DNA from: Anaerolineae bacterium
GTDB taxonomy: Bacteria > Chloroflexota > Anaerolineae > Aggregatilineales > Phototrophicaceae
Assembly (NCBI GenBank): GCA_028284565.1
Contig: JANQRM010000329.1
Location: 1 to 8,106 of the forward strand
Reading direction: 5' to 3'
Length of the DNA stretch: 8,106 nucleotides
The position numbers and the translations under genes were made by a program. Numbering within the stretch: the first letter of the stretch is position 1; the number at the start of each line of letters is the position of its first letter. Positions 6,257 to 8,106 of this stretch are shown here, in pieces. The notes below the pieces were generated by a model. The model was not told where the DNA came from. It saw only the letters and a program-made list of their open reading frames with translations, and made no database searches.

Positions 6257-7353
6257 TGGAAATTCCCAAATTCCCCTCTCTAACAACTGAACAACGACGA
6301 CATCTACTCGAACCTCCTTCAAGGCCAATGCGAGTGATTATAGACACCGACACCCACAACGAGATTGACGATCAATTTGCGCTGGCATGGGCATTACTCT
6401 CGCAAGATCAACTTAATATCGAAGGAGTCTGTGCTGAACCCTATTCTTTCCAGTATCGGCTGGATGAACTGCGTCGTGCTTATGACACCCAACAAAATCC
6501 ATCCCAAGCCACCGATGAAGACAAAGAAATCCTCGCGCGTTATCAAGGACAACTTGACCGTGTACTTGCTCTTGGCACAAATCCACACGACATCATCATG
6601 GATAATCCCGAAGAAGGGGTCGAGAAAAGCTATCACGAAATCATCAAGGTCTACGACAAGCTCGGAATCGATGCCACGGGCAAAGCCTTTCGCGGTTCAC
6701 CTCGTTATCTAACATCCTATGACGAACCCGTCGAAAGCGAATCGTCTGAGTATATTATCGAGCGCGCCCTCGCCGGAAGCACCGACAACCCACTCTATAT
6801 CGTTGGCATCGCTTGCGTCACCAACATCGCCTCTGCACTCCTTATGGCTCCTGAAATTATCGACAAGATCATTGTTACATGGACATCAGGCTACCCCACT
6901 AAAGTCAATCAAATCAACTATTCGTTCAATCTTGAACAAGACATGCTCGCTTCACAATTGCTCTTTTCTAGCGGTGTGCCAATGGTCTACCTCCCTGGCT
7001 TCCACATCGGTGCACAACTCCGCTTATCCCTACCAGAGATGGAAACTTATGTCAAAGGCAAAGGCGCAATCGGTAATTATCTGCATTATCTCTATCTCAA
7101 CAACCCGCTCTACGAATACTTAGGAATAGGTGACCATTTTGGACGCACATGGATTATCTGGGATTTAATCAATATCGCATGGCTACTCAACCCCGCTTGG
7201 GTTCCCAGCGAGTTAATCCCCTCACCCACACTTGGCGATGATAGACGTTGGCATCATGACCAGCCCAACCCACACGTAATCCGTGAAGCCTATGGCATAG
7301 ACCGTGATGCGATTTTCCGTGACTTCTTTAGGAAATTGGAACAAGCCCCATGA
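6256..7353 (+). CDS. Divergent nucleoside hydrolase-fold (IUNH family) protein
   Basis: Probable cytoplasmic hydrolase of 365 residues, longer than the usual 310-330. The N-terminal calcium motif is D30-x-D32 then D38-D39 in IDTDTHNEIDDQFALAWALL, two residues longer between the pairs than the usual DxDPGxDD. Further family landmarks are VGIACVTNIASALLMAPEII (183-202, with T189 expected to bind calcium through its backbone) and IWDLINIAWLLNPAW (301-315, with D303 as the last calcium ligand). In the classical inosine-uridine hydrolase H241 precedes that aspartate; here it is W302. The EFN sugar-binding motif reads SFN (223-225), so the glutamate is lost. The usual HGxDGLG histidine segment is not seen, and about 50 charged residues (about 66-118) are inserted after the first domain strand. 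Fold membership is clear by eye, but nucleoside cleavage is uncertain. It has no signal peptide. Its start overlaps the CoA-transferase stop and its stop overlaps the dehydrogenase start. Confidence 0.82.
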   Translation: MEIPKFPSLTTEQRRHLLEPPSRPMRVIIDTDTHNEIDDQFALAWALLSQDQLNIEGVCAEPYSFQYRLDELRRAYDTQQNPSQATDEDKEILARYQGQLDRVLALGTNPHDIIMDNPEEGVEKSYHEIIKVYDKLGIDATGKAFRGSPRYLTSYDEPVESESSEYIIERALAGSTDNPLYIVGIACVTNIASALLMAPEIIDKIIVTWTSGYPTKVNQINYSFNLEQDMLASQLLFSSGVPMVYLPGFHIGAQLRLSLPEMETYVKGKGAIGNYLHYLYLNNPLYEYLGIGDHFGRTWIIWDLINIAWLLNPAWVPSELIPSPTLGDDRRWHHDQPNPHVIREAYGIDRDAIFRDFFRKLEQAP

Positions 7354-8106
7354 CGCTCACCCTGCCCGATACTTACCTGCCACTTCATGCCGACGTAGAA
7401 GATTTTCTACAGAGAGAACACAAGCTCTACATCGGTGGCGAATGGGTTGCTCCACGCAATGGCAAGACCTTCACAACTTATGACCCCTCCATCGGACGCG
7501 CACTTGCCGATGTTCCGGCTGGCGATAGTGATGACATTGATCGTGTAGTCGATTCAGCCCGTAAAGCATTTGATGAAGGGGATTGGCGCAACAAACTCAC
7601 CCCCGCAGACAGAAGCCGACTCATCTGGCGACTCGCTGATTTAATCGAAGAACGCACTGAAATTCTGGCACAACTCGATTCCCTCGATAACGGCAAGCCC
7701 CTATCGACTACCCGCGTCTCCGATGTCCCTCTCTCTGCCGACCACTTCCGCTATTATGCTGGCTACCCGACCAAAATCGAAGGCTCGACGATTCCCGTCA
7801 ACACACCCAATATGTTCAATTACACCGTCCGCGAACCTGTGGGAGTCTGTGGTCTCATCACACCGTGGAACTACCCTTTGTTGATGGCATCATGGAAAAT
7901 CGCACCCGCTCTCGCCGCCGGTAATTGCATCATACTCAAGCCAGCCGAACAAACCCCCCTCAGCGCACTCTATCTGGCACAATTATTCGAAGAAGCAGGA
8001 TTCCCCCCCGGCGTATTTAATGTCATTACAGGCGATGGTGAATCCGCAGGCGCACCCCTCACCGCCCATCCACGTGTCAACAAAATCGGCTTTACCGGCA
8101 GTGTCG
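7350..8106 (+). CDS. NAD(P)-dependent aldehyde dehydrogenase (3' end outside window)
   Basis: N-terminal half of an aldehyde dehydrogenase, which oxidises an aldehyde to its carboxylic acid with NAD(P)+. 252 residues are visible from the ATG at 7350, out of about 490-500 expected. The ATGA overlap with the preceding stop indicates coupled translation. After a leader of about 25 residues comes LYIGGEWVAPRNGKTFTTYD (26-45), the usual ALDH N-terminal strand, then LDNGKPLS (112-119) and VREPVGVCGLITPWNYPLLM (160-179). N174 is the expected catalytic-site asparagine. The dinucleotide-binding residues K197 and E200 are in ILKPAEQTPLSA, followed by AGFPPGVFNVITGDG (216-230), and the cofactor-loop motif GFTGSV (247-252) is the last thing visible. 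The catalytic glutamate and cysteine lie beyond the window, so activity cannot be confirmed. It most resembles the broad ALDH1/2-betaine aldehyde dehydrogenase group; the aldehyde is unknown. Confidence 0.93.
   Translation, partial: MTLTLPDTYLPLHADVEDFLQREHKLYIGGEWVAPRNGKTFTTYDPSIGRALADVPAGDSDDIDRVVDSARKAFDEGDWRNKLTPADRSRLIWRLADLIEERTEILAQLDSLDNGKPLSTTRVSDVPLSADHFRYYAGYPTKIEGSTIPVNTPNMFNYTVREPVGVCGLITPWNYPLLMASWKIAPALAAGNCIILKPAEQTPLSALYLAQLFEEAGFPPGVFNVITGDGESAGAPLTAHPRVNKIGFTGSV

Overview
The window looks like part of one catabolic gene cluster from a bacterium of middling GC content. All seven genes read on the + strand, are packed tightly, and run off both ends. No phylogenetic marker gene is present. 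The gene styles, together with short palindromic intergenic repeats beginning GTAGGGGCG (a type I remember from Chloroflexota and cyanobacteria), make me favour an environmental Chloroflexota member. That assignment is a weak inference.

Positions 1-3742 encode a binding-protein-dependent ABC importer. It has a substrate-binding protein of the YnjB type (5' end missing), two separate inner-membrane permeases with classical EAA loops, and a long CysA/PotA-type ATPase with a C-terminal regulatory domain. A stem-loop followed by a T-rich run sits between the binding-protein gene and the first permease gene, the usual place for a signal that sets subunit stoichiometry. The ATPase gene overlaps the next gene, a 12-helix major facilitator transporter (3732-4943) that resembles the organophosphate:phosphate antiporter (GlpT/UhpT) branch but lacks one of its two key arginines.

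After a 119-base gap carrying a second GTAGGGGCG repeat come three enzyme genes whose stops and starts overlap (TAATG, then ATGA): a CaiB/BaiF-type CoA-transferase (5063-6256), a divergent nucleoside-hydrolase-fold protein (6256-7353), and an NAD(P)-dependent aldehyde dehydrogenase (from 7350, cut by the window end).

The layout suggests an uptake-and-degradation operon: import by the ABC and/or MFS transporter, then possibly hydrolysis of a glycoside-like bond, aldehyde oxidation to an acid, and acid activation as a CoA thioester. The substrate cannot be read from the sequence. The most unusual protein is the nucleoside-hydrolase homologue. It keeps the calcium-binding aspartates but appears to lack several substrate and catalytic side chains of the classical enzymes, and it carries an insertion of about 50 residues.
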